64,000 nt of DNA from Streptomyces sp. AC1-42W (GCF_003248355.1 NZ_QKWY01000001.1:1260001-1324000), one strand, 5' to 3'; counted from the stretch's first letter, positions 7,741-16,593 are shown. The notes: generated by a model from the letters alone, not told the origin. A program made the numbers and translations.

Positions 7741-8709
7741 ATGACCGCGAACAGCACGGCGTACAAAGCGCCCCCCACACCCGCGCCGGGCCGCCGCGCA
7801 CGCGGCCCGCGCGGCCGCTCCGCCTCCCCGGCCCGGCGGCCGGGCTGGACCCCCTGGCTCTACCTCCTGCCCGCGCTCGTCCTGCTCGGCGGGCTGCTCG
7901 TCTACCCGATCTACCAACTCGGCCTGATCTCCTTCCTGGAGTACACCCAGGCCCAGGTCAGCGGCGGCGAACCGGCCACCTTCCAGGGGCTCGGCAACTA
8001 CCGCACCCTCTTCGGCGACAGCCAGTTCTGGCAGGTCCTCCTCGCCACCGTGGTCCTCGCCGCCGCCTGCGTCCTGTCCACCCTGCTCACCGGCTGCGCC
8101 CTCGCCGTCCTGCTGACCCGGATACGGGCCGTGCCCCGGCTCGCCCTCATGCTGGCCGCGCTCGGCGCCTGGGCCACCCCCGCCATCACCGGCTCCACCG
8201 TCTGGGTCTTCCTCTTCGACGCCGACTTCGGACCCGTCAACCGGGTGCTCGGGCTCGGCGACCACTCGTGGACGTACGGGCGCTACAGCGCCTTCGCCCT
8301 GGTGCTCCTCGAAGTCCTGTGGTGCTCGTTCCCGTTCGTGATGGTCACCGTGTACGCGGGCATCCGCGCCATCCCCACCGAGGTGCTGGAGGCCGCCGCG
8401 CTGGACGGCGCGTCCCAGTGGCGGATCTGGCGTTCCGTCATGGCCCCGATCCTGCGGCCGATCCTCACCGTCGTCACCATCCAGTCGGTCATCTGGGACT
8501 TCAAGGTGTTCACCCAGATCTACGTCATGACCAACGGCGGCGGCATCGCCGGGCAGAACCTGGTGCTCAACGTGTACGCCTACCAGAAGGCGTTCGCCTC
8601 CTCGCAGTACAGCCTCGGCTCGGCGATCGGCATCGTGATGCTGCTCATCCTGCTCGCCGTCACACTCGTCTACCTGCGCCTCGTGCGCCGCCAGGGGGAG
8701 GAACTGTGA
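7741..8709 (+). CDS. Sugar ABC transporter permease 1 (MalF type)
   Basis: The product is 322 residues with a basic, proline-rich cytosolic start (about 40 residues) and six predicted membrane segments beginning WLYLLPALVLLGGLLVYPIYQL. The EAA loop that contacts the ATPase reads EVLEAAALDGASQWRIWRSVMAPILRP. It begins 2 bp after the binding-protein stop and overlaps the next permease by 4 bp, so the operon is tightly coupled. It forms a heterodimeric channel with the next product. Confidence 0.92.
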   Translation: MTANSTAYKAPPTPAPGRRARGPRGRSASPARRPGWTPWLYLLPALVLLGGLLVYPIYQLGLISFLEYTQAQVSGGEPATFQGLGNYRTLFGDSQFWQVLLATVVLAAACVLSTLLTGCALAVLLTRIRAVPRLALMLAALGAWATPAITGSTVWVFLFDADFGPVNRVLGLGDHSWTYGRYSAFALVLLEVLWCSFPFVMVTVYAGIRAIPTEVLEAAALDGASQWRIWRSVMAPILRPILTVVTIQSVIWDFKVFTQIYVMTNGGGIAGQNLVLNVYAYQKAFASSQYSLGSAIGIVMLLILLAVTLVYLRLVRRQGEEL

Positions 8710-9554
8710 ACCGGCCCGCCCGCTTCCCGATCCGCAGGCCCGGCCGGCTCGCCGCCGAGGCCGCCGCGCTGCTCATCGCCGCCGCCGTCGCCTTCCCGCT
8801 GTACTGGATGGTGCTCTCCGCCCTCAAACCGGCGGGCGAGATCCAGTCCACGAACCCCAGGCCCTGGACCCTGGCGCCGTCCCTGGACTCCTTCCGGCGG
8901 GTCTTCCAGCAGCAGGAGTTCGGCCGCTACTTCCTCAACAGCCTGCTCGTCGCCGGCACGGTCGTCGTGCTGTCCGCGCTCGTCGCGTTCCTGGCGGCCA
9001 CGGCGGTCACCCGGTTCCGGTTCCGCTTCCGCACCACGCTGCTGATCATGTTCCTGATCGCCCAGATGGTGCCGGTCGAGGCGCTGACGATCCCGCTGTT
9101 CTTCCTGATGCGCGACTTCGGCCAGCTCAACACCCTCGGCTCGCTGATCCTGCCGCACCTGGCGTTCTCGCTGCCGTTCGCCATCTGGATGCTGCGCGGC
9201 TTCGTACGGGCCGTGCCGGAGTCACTGGAGGAGGCCGCGTACCTCGACGGGGCGAGCCGCACCCGCTTTTTGTGGCAGATCCTCTTCCCGCTGGTCCTCC
9301 CCGGCCTCGTGGCGACCAGCGTCTTTTCGTTCATCTCCACCTGGAACGACTTCCTCTTCGCGAAGTCGTTCATCATCAGCGACACCTCCCAGTCGACGCT
9401 TCCGATGGCGCTGCTGGTCTTCTTCAAACCCGATGAGAACGACTGGGGCGGGATCATGGCAGCCTCGACGGTGATGACCGTGCCCGTGCTGGTCTTCTTC
9501 GTACTCGTACAGCGACGCCTGGTCTCCGGACTCGGCGGAGCGGTTAAGGACTGA
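8706..9554 (+). CDS. Sugar ABC transporter permease 2 (MalG type)
   Basis: This 282-residue partner permease starts at a GTG overlapping the previous stop (GTGA). The N-terminal segment AAALLIAAAVAFPLYWMVLSALK and the periplasmic TNPRPWTLAPSLDSFRRVF are typical of MalG-like proteins. The EAA motif is SLEEAAYLDGASRTRFLWQI, and FISTWNDFLFAKSFI is a conserved late segment. With the preceding permease and the lipoprotein it makes a CUT1-type importer that probably uses the MsiK ATPase encoded elsewhere. Confidence 0.92.
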   Translation: MNRPARFPIRRPGRLAAEAAALLIAAAVAFPLYWMVLSALKPAGEIQSTNPRPWTLAPSLDSFRRVFQQQEFGRYFLNSLLVAGTVVVLSALVAFLAATAVTRFRFRFRTTLLIMFLIAQMVPVEALTIPLFFLMRDFGQLNTLGSLILPHLAFSLPFAIWMLRGFVRAVPESLEEAAYLDGASRTRFLWQILFPLVLPGLVATSVFSFISTWNDFLFAKSFIISDTSQSTLPMALLVFFKPDENDWGGIMAASTVMTVPVLVFFVLVQRRLVSGLGGAVKD

Positions 9555-9558
9555 CGTC

Positions 9559-11193
9559 ATGGACATGGAACTGATCCCGGCGCCCCTGCGCGCCGACGAC
9601 CGGGGACGCGGTGGATTCGTCCTCGATCCGTCCACCACCATCGCGGCGGCCCCCGGCACCGCGGACACCGAACGCTGGCTGCGCGCCACCCTGGGCGCCG
9701 CCTTCGGCCTGCCCCTCGCCCCCGGCCCCGACGACGCCCCGCGCGCCATCGCACTGCGCCTGGACGACTCCCTGGACCCCGAGGGCTACCGGCTCACCAC
9801 CCGGCCCGACGAGGGCGTCGACATCACCGGCGGCAGCCCCGCCGGGGTGTTCTGGGGCGCCCAGACCCTGCGCCAGCTGCTGGGCCCCGAGGCGTTCCGC
9901 CGGGCGCCCGTCGGCGACGCGGCGACGCGCGGCTTCGGCGCCACCGACATCGAGGACGCGCCCCGCTTCGGCTGGCGCGGACTGATGCTCGACGTGGCCC
10001 GCCACTTCATGCCCAAGGACGACGTCCTGCGCTACCTCGACCTGCTCGCCGCCCACAAGCTGAACGTCTTCCACTTCCACCTCAGCGACGACCAGGGCTG
10101 GCGCGTCGAGATCAAGCGCCACCCCCGCCTCACCGAGGTCGGCGCCTGGCGCCCGCGCACCAAGTTCGGCCACCGCGCGTCCGAGCTGTGGGACGACATG
10201 CCGCACGGCGGCTACTACACCCAGGACGACATCCGCGAGATCGTCGCCTACGCCGCCGCCCGGCACATCCGGGTCGTCCCCGAGATCGACATCCCCGGCC
10301 ACTCCCAGGCCGCCATCAGCGCCTACCCGGAGCTGGGCAACACCGACGTCGTGGACACCTCCGCGCTCGGCGTCTGGGACGACTGGGGCGTCACCCCGAA
10401 CGTCCTGGCCCCCACCGACCACGTCCTGCGGTTCTACGAGGGCGTCTTCGAGGAACTCCTCGAACTCTTCCCGGCCGAGATCTCGCCCTTCGTCCACATC
10501 GGCGGCGACGAGTGCCCCAAGGACCAGTGGAAGCAGTCGCCCACCGCGCAGGCCCGCATCAAGGAACTGGGCCTGGCCGACGAGGACGAACTCCAGTCCT
10601 GGTTCATCCGCCACTTCGACACCTGGCTCACCGCGCGCGGCCGCCGCCTCATCGGCTGGGACGAGATCCTGGAGGGCGGCCTCGCCCCCGGCGCCGCCGT
10701 CTCCTCCTGGCGCGGCTACGCGGGCGGCATCGCGGCCGCCGAGGCCGGACACGACGTCGTCATGTGCCCCGAGCAGCAGGTCTACCTGGACCACCGCCAG
10801 CACGGCGGCCCCGACGAGCCGATGCCCATCGGCTACATCCGCACCCTGGAGGACGTCTACCGCTTCGAGCCCGTGCCGCCCGCCCTGAGCGAGGAGGCGG
10901 CCCGGCACGTCCTCGGCACCCAGGCCAACGTCTGGTCCGAGGTCATGCAGAACCGGGCCCGCGTCGACTACCAGGTCTTCCCCCGCCTCGCCGCCTTCGC
11001 CGAGGTCGCCTGGTCCGCCCTGCCCGCGCCGGACGAACGGGACTTCGCCGGCTTCGAGCGGCGGATGACCGCCCATTACGCCCGGCTCGACGCGCTCGGC
11101 GTCGGCTACCGGCCGCCGTCCGGACCGCTGCCCTGGCAGAAGCGCCCCGGCATCCTCGGACGCCCGATCGAGGGAACACCCCCGAACGTGTGA
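9559..11193 (+). CDS. Beta-N-acetylhexosaminidase, glycoside hydrolase family 20
   Basis: The enzyme releases terminal GlcNAc from chito-oligosaccharides by substrate-assisted catalysis. The 544 residues show the GH20b N-terminal domain (to about 130) and then the TIM barrel, starting FGWRGLMLDVARHFMPKDD. HIGGDECPKDQW carries the catalytic Asp317-Glu318 pair, and HLSDDQGWR and VVPEIDIPGHSQA are further signatures. No signal peptide is visible, so it acts inside the cell on imported oligomers, unlike secreted chitinases. It is the last gene of the ABC operon (4 bp after the permease, ribosome site AAGGA 9 nt upstream), which fits uptake followed by hydrolysis. A strong terminator follows. Confidence 0.94.
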   Translation: MDMELIPAPLRADDRGRGGFVLDPSTTIAAAPGTADTERWLRATLGAAFGLPLAPGPDDAPRAIALRLDDSLDPEGYRLTTRPDEGVDITGGSPAGVFWGAQTLRQLLGPEAFRRAPVGDAATRGFGATDIEDAPRFGWRGLMLDVARHFMPKDDVLRYLDLLAAHKLNVFHFHLSDDQGWRVEIKRHPRLTEVGAWRPRTKFGHRASELWDDMPHGGYYTQDDIREIVAYAAARHIRVVPEIDIPGHSQAAISAYPELGNTDVVDTSALGVWDDWGVTPNVLAPTDHVLRFYEGVFEELLELFPAEISPFVHIGGDECPKDQWKQSPTAQARIKELGLADEDELQSWFIRHFDTWLTARGRRLIGWDEILEGGLAPGAAVSSWRGYAGGIAAAEAGHDVVMCPEQQVYLDHRQHGGPDEPMPIGYIRTLEDVYRFEPVPPALSEEAARHVLGTQANVWSEVMQNRARVDYQVFPRLAAFAEVAWSALPAPDERDFAGFERRMTAHYARLDALGVGYRPPSGPLPWQKRPGILGRPIEGTPPNV

Positions 11194-11210
11194 CCCGGGC
11201 ACCGGCCCGT

Positions 11211-11251
11211 ACCGCCGCCACCACGGTCCCCGCGACCGCGGTGGCGGCGGT
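11211..11251 (+). terminator. Terminator after the hexosaminidase operon
   Basis: A 12-bp perfect repeat (11211-11222 with 11240-11251) has an inner CGGT/ACCG stem and is followed by GTTT. The next 245 bp up to the Mo-hydroxylase-like operon hold no other obvious structure; they must contain that operon's promoter. Confidence 0.75.
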
Positions 11252-11496
11252 GTTTCCGGGGCGTCCCCCGCAGGGGCGAAAGCCGTACGGGCCTACAGAA
11301 CGCTGGTAAAGGGTCCTTGGGGCCGAACAGGCGGCAAACCGGGACCATTACCCTGACGTCGGGCGGACACTCCCTTCGCGGACCTGCGCGTCGGGCCGGT
11401 CCGAAGATGTGCCAGAGTTGCCACGTCCGGGCTTCGAGCACGTACCGTACGGCGAAACAGGCGGGAGCGCCGGGACACCGGGAAGGGGCAGCTGGG

Positions 11497-12393
11497 TTGA
11501 CCACGCACGCACCGCAGGCGACGCAGTCCGTGACGCTGCCTGCCTCGCTGGACGAGGCGGTGGCGGCACTCGGCGCCATGCCGGCCGCCGTCCCCGTGGC
11601 AGGCGGCACGGACCTGATGTCGGCCGTCAACAAGGGGCTCCTGCGCCCCTCCGGCCTCGTCGGGCTCGGCCGGATCAGCGAACTGCGCGGCTGGCACTAC
11701 CAGGACGGACACGCCCTGCTGGGCGCCGGCCTGACCCACGCGCGCATGGGGCGGCCCGACTTCGCGGCCCTCATCCCCGCGCTCGCCGCCGCCGCCCGCG
11801 CGGCGGGCCCCCCGCAGATCCGCAACGCCGGCACGCTCGGCGGCAACATCGCGACCGCCGCCCCCACCGGGGACGCGCTGCCGGTGCTCGCCGCGCTGGA
11901 GGCCGAACTCGTCATCGCGGGCCCCGGCGGCGCCCGCCGCGAGATCCCCGTCTCCCATCTGCTGGCCGGCCGCGAGATGCTGGAGCCCGCCGAGCTGATC
12001 GGCTTCGTCCGCGTACCGCTGCTGCACGCCCCGCAGGTCTTCCTCAAGGCCACCGGGCGCACCGGGCCCGGCCGCGCCACCGCCTCCGTCGCGATCGTCC
12101 TCGACCCGGCCAGGCGCGGAGTGCGCTGCGCGGTCGGCGCCATCGCGCCGATGCCGCTGCGCCCGCTGGAGGCCGAGCGCTGGATCGCCTCGCTGATCGA
12201 CTGGGACGGGGCGCGCGGCCTCGCGCCGGACGCGCTGGCCGCCTTCGGCGAGTACGTCGCGGCCGCCTGCATCCCGGACCAGGAACCACCCGCCGACGGG
12301 GGCCAGGCACCACCGCTGCCCCCCGCCGTACTGCATCTGCGGCGCACCGTCGCCGCACTGGCCCGACGCGCGCTGGGGAGGGCACTGTCGTGA
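11497..12393 (+). CDS. FAD-binding subunit of a molybdenum-hydroxylase-like (XDH/CO dehydrogenase) complex
   Basis: This 298-residue protein is the medium subunit that passes electrons between the Fe-S protein and the final acceptor. LPASLDEAVAALG, AGGTDLM and the signature RNAGTLGGNIATAAPTGD (FAD pyrophosphate contact) are intact, as is the CO-dehydrogenase-type C-terminal domain. I chose the TTG at 11497 because GGAAGGGG lies 8 nt upstream and homology starts just after; longer starts would add a Cys/Arg-rich stretch unlike the family. It overlaps the next gene by 4 bp. The order FAD, Fe-S, Mo is common for bacterial members of the family. Confidence 0.88.
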   Translation: MTTHAPQATQSVTLPASLDEAVAALGAMPAAVPVAGGTDLMSAVNKGLLRPSGLVGLGRISELRGWHYQDGHALLGAGLTHARMGRPDFAALIPALAAAARAAGPPQIRNAGTLGGNIATAAPTGDALPVLAALEAELVIAGPGGARREIPVSHLLAGREMLEPAELIGFVRVPLLHAPQVFLKATGRTGPGRATASVAIVLDPARRGVRCAVGAIAPMPLRPLEAERWIASLIDWDGARGLAPDALAAFGEYVAAACIPDQEPPADGGQAPPLPPAVLHLRRTVAALARRALGRALS

Positions 12394-13760
12394 GCAAGGA
12401 GAACCCCGCCGAGCAGCCGGGCGGCTGGCAGCCGACCCCGCAGGGCGACTACGACGGCGACGCGACGGCCTTCGTCCAGCTGCCGCCGGAGGACCTGGCG
12501 GACATTCCGCTGGCCGCGCCCGGTCACGGCTACGTCCCGCCGATGATCCTGCCGCTGACCCCGGCGGCCGGTCTCGACCCGGCGGCCACCGGTAACTGGG
12601 CCGTCCAGCCCCCGGTCCAGGCCGCCGCCCCGCAGCCCGAGCCGTCCGCCCCGGACGCGGTGCACTGGCCGGACCCCAACCAGCAGACCGGCTACGGCTA
12701 CCAGGAGCCGTACCCGGCCGACGCGGGCACGGCCGGCCAGGACACCTCGACGGCCTGGCCCACCGCGGAGACCGCCCTCTCCGACGACTCCGGCGAGCTG
12801 TACACGGCCCCGCCGGCCGCCGACTGGTACGCCGACCGCCCGGCCACCCTGCCGGGCGGCGCCCCGGCCCCGTGGGCCGTCCCGGCCCAGGAGCCCCACG
12901 CCGAGAGCGCTCCCGAGGCGGAGGCGGCGCCCGGTCCCGACGAGCGGCCCCACCCGGACCCGGTCCACGAACAGGCCCCCGACGCGGAGGCGGCCCAGGA
13001 GGAGCCCGCCCCCGCCCCGGCCGAAGCGGACCCGGCCCCCGACCCGGACCCCGGCACCGACGCCGGCACCGACGCCCCCGGCGCGGAAGCGGCGGAACCG
13101 GAAGCCGCGGAGCCGGAAGCCGCGGACGACGCCGGGACGGCCGGCCCCGCGCCGGACCCCGGCACGGCCGCCCCCGGCCCCGTGCTGCCCGGCGCCACCG
13201 AGCACCCCGCCGTCTCCTACGTGCTGCACGTCAACGGCGCGGACCGGCCCGTCGCGGACGCCTGGATCGGCGAGTCGCTGCTCTACGTGCTGCGCGAGCG
13301 CCTCGGGCTCGCCGGGGCCAAGGACGGCTGCTCGCAGGGCGAGTGCGGGGCGTGCAACGTCCAGGTGGACGGGCGGCTCGTCGCGTCCTGCCTGGTCCCC
13401 GCCGCCACCACCGCCGGCAGCGAGGTCCGCACGGTCGAGGGCCTGGCCGTCGACGGGGAGCCCTCCGACGTGCAGCGGGCGCTCGCCGACCGGGGCGCCG
13501 TCCAGTGCGGCTTCTGCATCCCCGGCATGGCGATGACCGTGCACGACCTCCTGGAGGGCAACCACCGCCCCAGCGAGCTGGAGACCCGCCGGGCGCTCTG
13601 CGGCAACCTCTGCCGCTGCTCCGGCTACCGGGGCGTCCTGGAGGCGGTCAACGAGGTCATCGCGGGCCGCGAGGCCGCCGCCGAGGCCGCGGCGGCGGAG
13701 CACGAAGAGGCCCGCATTCCCCATCAGGCGGTCCACCAGCAGGACGGAGGCATGGCGTGA
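12390..13760 (+). CDS. 2Fe-2S subunit of the Mo-hydroxylase-like complex with long disordered N-terminal extension
   Basis: The last ~180 of 456 residues form a complete two-cluster iron-sulfur subunit: DGCSQGECGACNVQV ... SCLVP for the plant-type cluster and QCGFCIPGM ... CGNLCRCSGYRG for the helical-domain cluster, with all eight cysteines present. In front is about 270 residues of Pro/Ala/Glu/Asp-rich sequence with low complexity (AAEPEAAEPEAA and similar). No signal peptide or transmembrane segment is visible. Typical small subunits are 150-180 residues, so this is a striking extension. Its role is unknown; it could be a tether or solubility tail. The GTG start overlaps the FAD gene stop. 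A separate start nearer the Fe-S domain is possible but I see no strong ribosome site for one. Confidence 0.85.
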   Translation: MSKENPAEQPGGWQPTPQGDYDGDATAFVQLPPEDLADIPLAAPGHGYVPPMILPLTPAAGLDPAATGNWAVQPPVQAAAPQPEPSAPDAVHWPDPNQQTGYGYQEPYPADAGTAGQDTSTAWPTAETALSDDSGELYTAPPAADWYADRPATLPGGAPAPWAVPAQEPHAESAPEAEAAPGPDERPHPDPVHEQAPDAEAAQEEPAPAPAEADPAPDPDPGTDAGTDAPGAEAAEPEAAEPEAADDAGTAGPAPDPGTAAPGPVLPGATEHPAVSYVLHVNGADRPVADAWIGESLLYVLRERLGLAGAKDGCSQGECGACNVQVDGRLVASCLVPAATTAGSEVRTVEGLAVDGEPSDVQRALADRGAVQCGFCIPGMAMTVHDLLEGNHRPSELETRRALCGNLCRCSGYRGVLEAVNEVIAGREAAAEAAAAEHEEARIPHQAVHQQDGGMA

Positions 13761-16093
13761 GCAACGACGCGGCGGGCGCCACCCCCACGACGATCACCAT
13801 CCCGTCGCCGGCCGGTCCCGGCGCGGCGGAGGCCGAGCGGCCCCGGCTGGGCATCGGCGCCTCGCTGCCGGCCGCGGACACCCGCGCCAAGACCGAGGGC
13901 ACCTTCCCGTACGCCGCCGACCTGTGGGCCGAGGGCCTGCTCTGGGCGGCCGTCCTGCGCTCCCCGCACGCGCACGCCCGCATCCTGTCCATCGACACCT
14001 CGGCGGCCGCCGCGATGCCCGGCGTACGGGCGGTCGTCACCCATGAGGACGTGCCGGGCGAAGCCCTGTACGGCCGCAAGGTCGTGGACCGGCCGGTGTT
14101 CGCCGCCGACCTGGTCCGCCACCACGGCGAGCCGATCGCGGCCGTCGCCGCCGACCACCCGGACACGGCCCGGCTGGCCGCCGCCGCCATCGCCGTCGAG
14201 TACGAGGTGCTGGAGGCCGTCACCGACCCGGAGAAGGCGTTCGCGGCCGAGCCGCTGCACCCCGACGGCAACCTCGTACGCCACATCCCGCTGCGCTACG
14301 GCGACCCCGAGGCCACCGGCGAGGTCGTCGTGGAGGGGCTGTACCGCATCGGCCGCCAGGACCCGGCCCCGATCGGCGCCGAGGCCGGCCTCGCCGTGCC
14401 CCGGCCGGACGGCGGGGTCGAGCTGTACACCGCCTCCACGGACCCGCACACCGACCGCGACCTGGCCGCCGCCTGCTTCGGCCTGGAACCGGAACGGGTC
14501 AAGGTCGTCGTCACCGGGGTGCCCGGCGCCACCGGCGACCGCGAGGACCCCGGCTTCCAGCTGCCGCTGGGGCTGCTTGCCCTGCGCACCGGCTGCCCGG
14601 TGAAGCTCGCCGCCACCCGCGAGGAGTCCTTCCTCGGCCACGCCCACCGCCACCCCACGCTGCTGCGCTACCGCCACCACGCGGACGCCGAGGGCCGGCT
14701 GGTCAAGGTGGAGGCGCAGATCCTGCTGGACGCCGGGGCGTACGCGGACGACTCGTCGGAGTCGCTGGCCGCCGCGGTGGCCTTCGCCTGCGGCCCCTAC
14801 GTCGTCCCGCACGCCTTCATCGAGGGCTGGGCGGTACGGACGAACAACCCGCCGTCCGGCCATGTCCGGGGCGAGGGCGCGATGCAGGTGTGCGCGGCCT
14901 ACGAGGGCCAGATGGACAAGCTGGCGGCCAAGCTGGGCGTCGACCCGGCCGAGCTGCGCATGCGCAACGTCCTGGCCACCGGGGACATCCTGCCCACCGG
15001 CCAGACGGTGACCTGCCCCGCGCCGGTCGCCGAACTGCTCACCGCCGTACGGGACTTCCCGCTGCCCGCGCTGCCCAAGGACGCCCCGGAGGACGACTGG
15101 CTGCTGCCGGGCGGGCCCGAGGGCGCGGGGGAGCCGGGCGCGGTGCGGCGTGGCGTCGGATACGCGCTGGGCATGGTCCACATGCTCGGCGCGGAGGGCG
15201 CCGACGAGGTGTCCACGGCCACGGTCCGGGTCCACGACTCGGTCGCCACGGTCATCTGCGCGGCCGTCGAGACGGGCCAGGGCTTCTCCACGCTGGCCCG
15301 CCAGGTGGTCCAGGAGACCCTGGGCGTCGAGGAGGTGCACGTCGCCGCCGTGGACACCGACCAGCCACCGGCCGGCGCGGCCACCCACGGCCGCCACACC
15401 TGGGTCTCGGCCGGCGCCGTCGAACGCGCCGCCAGGATGGTCCGCACCCAGCTCCTCCAGCCGCTGGCCCACAAGTTCGGCATGTCCACGGAGCTGCTCC
15501 AGATCGCCGACGGCAAGATCACCTCGTACGACGGGGTGCTCTCCACGACGGTGTCGGAGGCGCTGGACGGCAAGGAGCTGTGGGCCACCGCGCAGTGCCG
15601 CCCGCACCCCACCGAGCCGCTGGACGAGTCGGGGCAGGGCGACGCCTTCGTGGGCATGGCCTTCTGCGCGATCCGCGCGGTGGTGGACGTGGACATCGAG
15701 CTGGGCTCCGTACGCGTGGTGGAGATGGCGGTCGCCCAGGACGTGGGCCGGGTCCTCAACCCGGCCCAGCTGGCGACCCGTATCGAGGCGGGCGTCACCC
15801 AGGGCATCGGCGCCGCCCTCACCGAGAACCTGCGCACCGCCCGCGGCCTCGTCCGCCACCCGGACCTGACCGGCTACGCGCTGCCGACGACGCTGGACGC
15901 GCCGGAGATCCGCATCGTGAAGCTGATCGAGGAGCGGGACGTGGTGGCGCCGTTCGGCGCGAAGCCCGCGTCGGCGGTGCCGGTCGTGACCTCCCCGGCC
16001 GCCGTGGCGTCGGCGGTCCGCGCGGCGACGGGCCGCCCGGTCAACCGCCTCCCGATCCGCCCCCAGGCCGCGGTCGTCACCTCGCAGGGCTGA
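13757..16093 (+). CDS. Molybdopterin-binding large subunit of xanthine dehydrogenase family, catalytic motifs altered
   Basis: A 778-residue protein with the a/b-hammerhead domain (GTFPYAADLWAEGLLWAAVLRSPHAHA) and the large Mo-cofactor domain. Several motifs differ from active enzymes. The usual GGGFGGKED loop reads VPGATGDRED, the substrate-site AFRGFG reads HVRGEG, and GAKGVGEPP near the C-terminus reads GAKPASAVP. The catalytic Glu that activates the Mo-OH group is therefore Ala (about residue 740, codon 15974-15976). ETGQGFSTLARQ is kept. The complex may bind cofactor yet lack hydroxylase chemistry, or use another mechanism. No XdhC/MocA-type maturation gene is adjacent. The GTG start overlaps the Fe-S gene by 4 bp. 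Confidence 0.85.
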   Translation: MSNDAAGATPTTITIPSPAGPGAAEAERPRLGIGASLPAADTRAKTEGTFPYAADLWAEGLLWAAVLRSPHAHARILSIDTSAAAAMPGVRAVVTHEDVPGEALYGRKVVDRPVFAADLVRHHGEPIAAVAADHPDTARLAAAAIAVEYEVLEAVTDPEKAFAAEPLHPDGNLVRHIPLRYGDPEATGEVVVEGLYRIGRQDPAPIGAEAGLAVPRPDGGVELYTASTDPHTDRDLAAACFGLEPERVKVVVTGVPGATGDREDPGFQLPLGLLALRTGCPVKLAATREESFLGHAHRHPTLLRYRHHADAEGRLVKVEAQILLDAGAYADDSSESLAAAVAFACGPYVVPHAFIEGWAVRTNNPPSGHVRGEGAMQVCAAYEGQMDKLAAKLGVDPAELRMRNVLATGDILPTGQTVTCPAPVAELLTAVRDFPLPALPKDAPEDDWLLPGGPEGAGEPGAVRRGVGYALGMVHMLGAEGADEVSTATVRVHDSVATVICAAVETGQGFSTLARQVVQETLGVEEVHVAAVDTDQPPAGAATHGRHTWVSAGAVERAARMVRTQLLQPLAHKFGMSTELLQIADGKITSYDGVLSTTVSEALDGKELWATAQCRPHPTEPLDESGQGDAFVGMAFCAIRAVVDVDIELGSVRVVEMAVAQDVGRVLNPAQLATRIEAGVTQGIGAALTENLRTARGLVRHPDLTGYALPTTLDAPEIRIVKLIEERDVVAPFGAKPASAVPVVTSPAAVASAVRAATGRPVNRLPIRPQAAVVTSQG

Positions 16094-16109
16094 CCGCAGG
16101 GCCTCCCCG

Positions 16110-16175
16110 TAACGCCCGGTGGGGTGGGGCGACTTGAGTACGCGTACTCAAGTCGCCCCACCCCACCGGGCGTTA
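16110..16175. repeat. 66-bp perfect palindrome without a spacer
   Basis: Positions 16110-16142 are the exact reverse complement of 16143-16175. The core is GAGTACGCGTACTC and the arms carry GGTGGGGTGGGGCGAC. As RNA it would fold into an almost 32-bp stem and so can terminate transcription from either side. It lies 17 bp after the Mo-subunit stop and 34 bp before the next start. No target-site duplication flanks it and no U-tract follows. It may also carry operator half-sites for the following operon. Confidence 0.9.
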
Positions 16176-16208
16176 GCGTGTGGCGCAGCTGCGACCGAGG
16201 GGGGAAGC

Positions 16209-16592
16209 ATGACCACGCCGATCGACGGCGGCACACAAGGGCTCTGGATCGACCCGCACCAGGTGGGGAAGGCGGCAGCCGCCGCCGGCAAGGTCGCCGA
16301 GGACATACCCGGCGACGCCAAGAGCCTGTTCGAACCGACGGACGCGGCAGTGGCCGGGCTCACGGGATTCGACTCCGCGCACGCGCTGGACGAGTGCCTG
16401 GACGCGTGGACGAAGGCGCTGCGCGCGCTGGCGGACCTGGTGGAGGGCGCCGGAGACGCGGTCCGCGACTCGAACAACGCCTTCGCCCAGGACGACCGGC
16501 AGCGCCGGGACGCGTTCCTCGGCCCGTACGCGCCGGGCATGAGTCCACCGGACATGTACTACTCCCCACCCGCTGTGAACGGCGGGCACTGA
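16209..16592 (+). CDS. Small helical protein, WXG100-like secretion partner (tentative)
   Basis: This 127-residue protein has no recognised domain. Residues 15-100 look like a helical hairpin: an Ala-rich first helix (DPHQVGKAAAAAGKVAEDI) and a second helix (FDSAHALDECLDAWTKALRALADLVEGAGDAVRDSNNAFAQDD). The tail is Pro/Gly/Tyr-rich and unstructured. The size, the helix-turn-helix shape and the next gene (DUF1023-type hydrolase) suggest an Esx/WXG100-like or DUF-type secretion chaperone. A WXG motif itself is absent, so this is inference. It has a strong ribosome site (GAGGGGGGAAG) and begins an operon with the next two genes. Confidence 0.65.
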   Translation: MTTPIDGGTQGLWIDPHQVGKAAAAAGKVAEDIPGDAKSLFEPTDAAVAGLTGFDSAHALDECLDAWTKALRALADLVEGAGDAVRDSNNAFAQDDRQRRDAFLGPYAPGMSPPDMYYSPPAVNGGH

Positions 16593-16593
16593 G

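Noticed and set aside
11317..11496. Upstream ATG start for the FAD subunit
   Set aside because: The extra 60 residues resemble no family member and the TTG at 11497 has a good ribosome site.
16119..16208. In-frame ATG for the small helical protein inside the palindrome
   Set aside because: The extension would translate the palindrome; the ATG at 16209 has a strong ribosome site.
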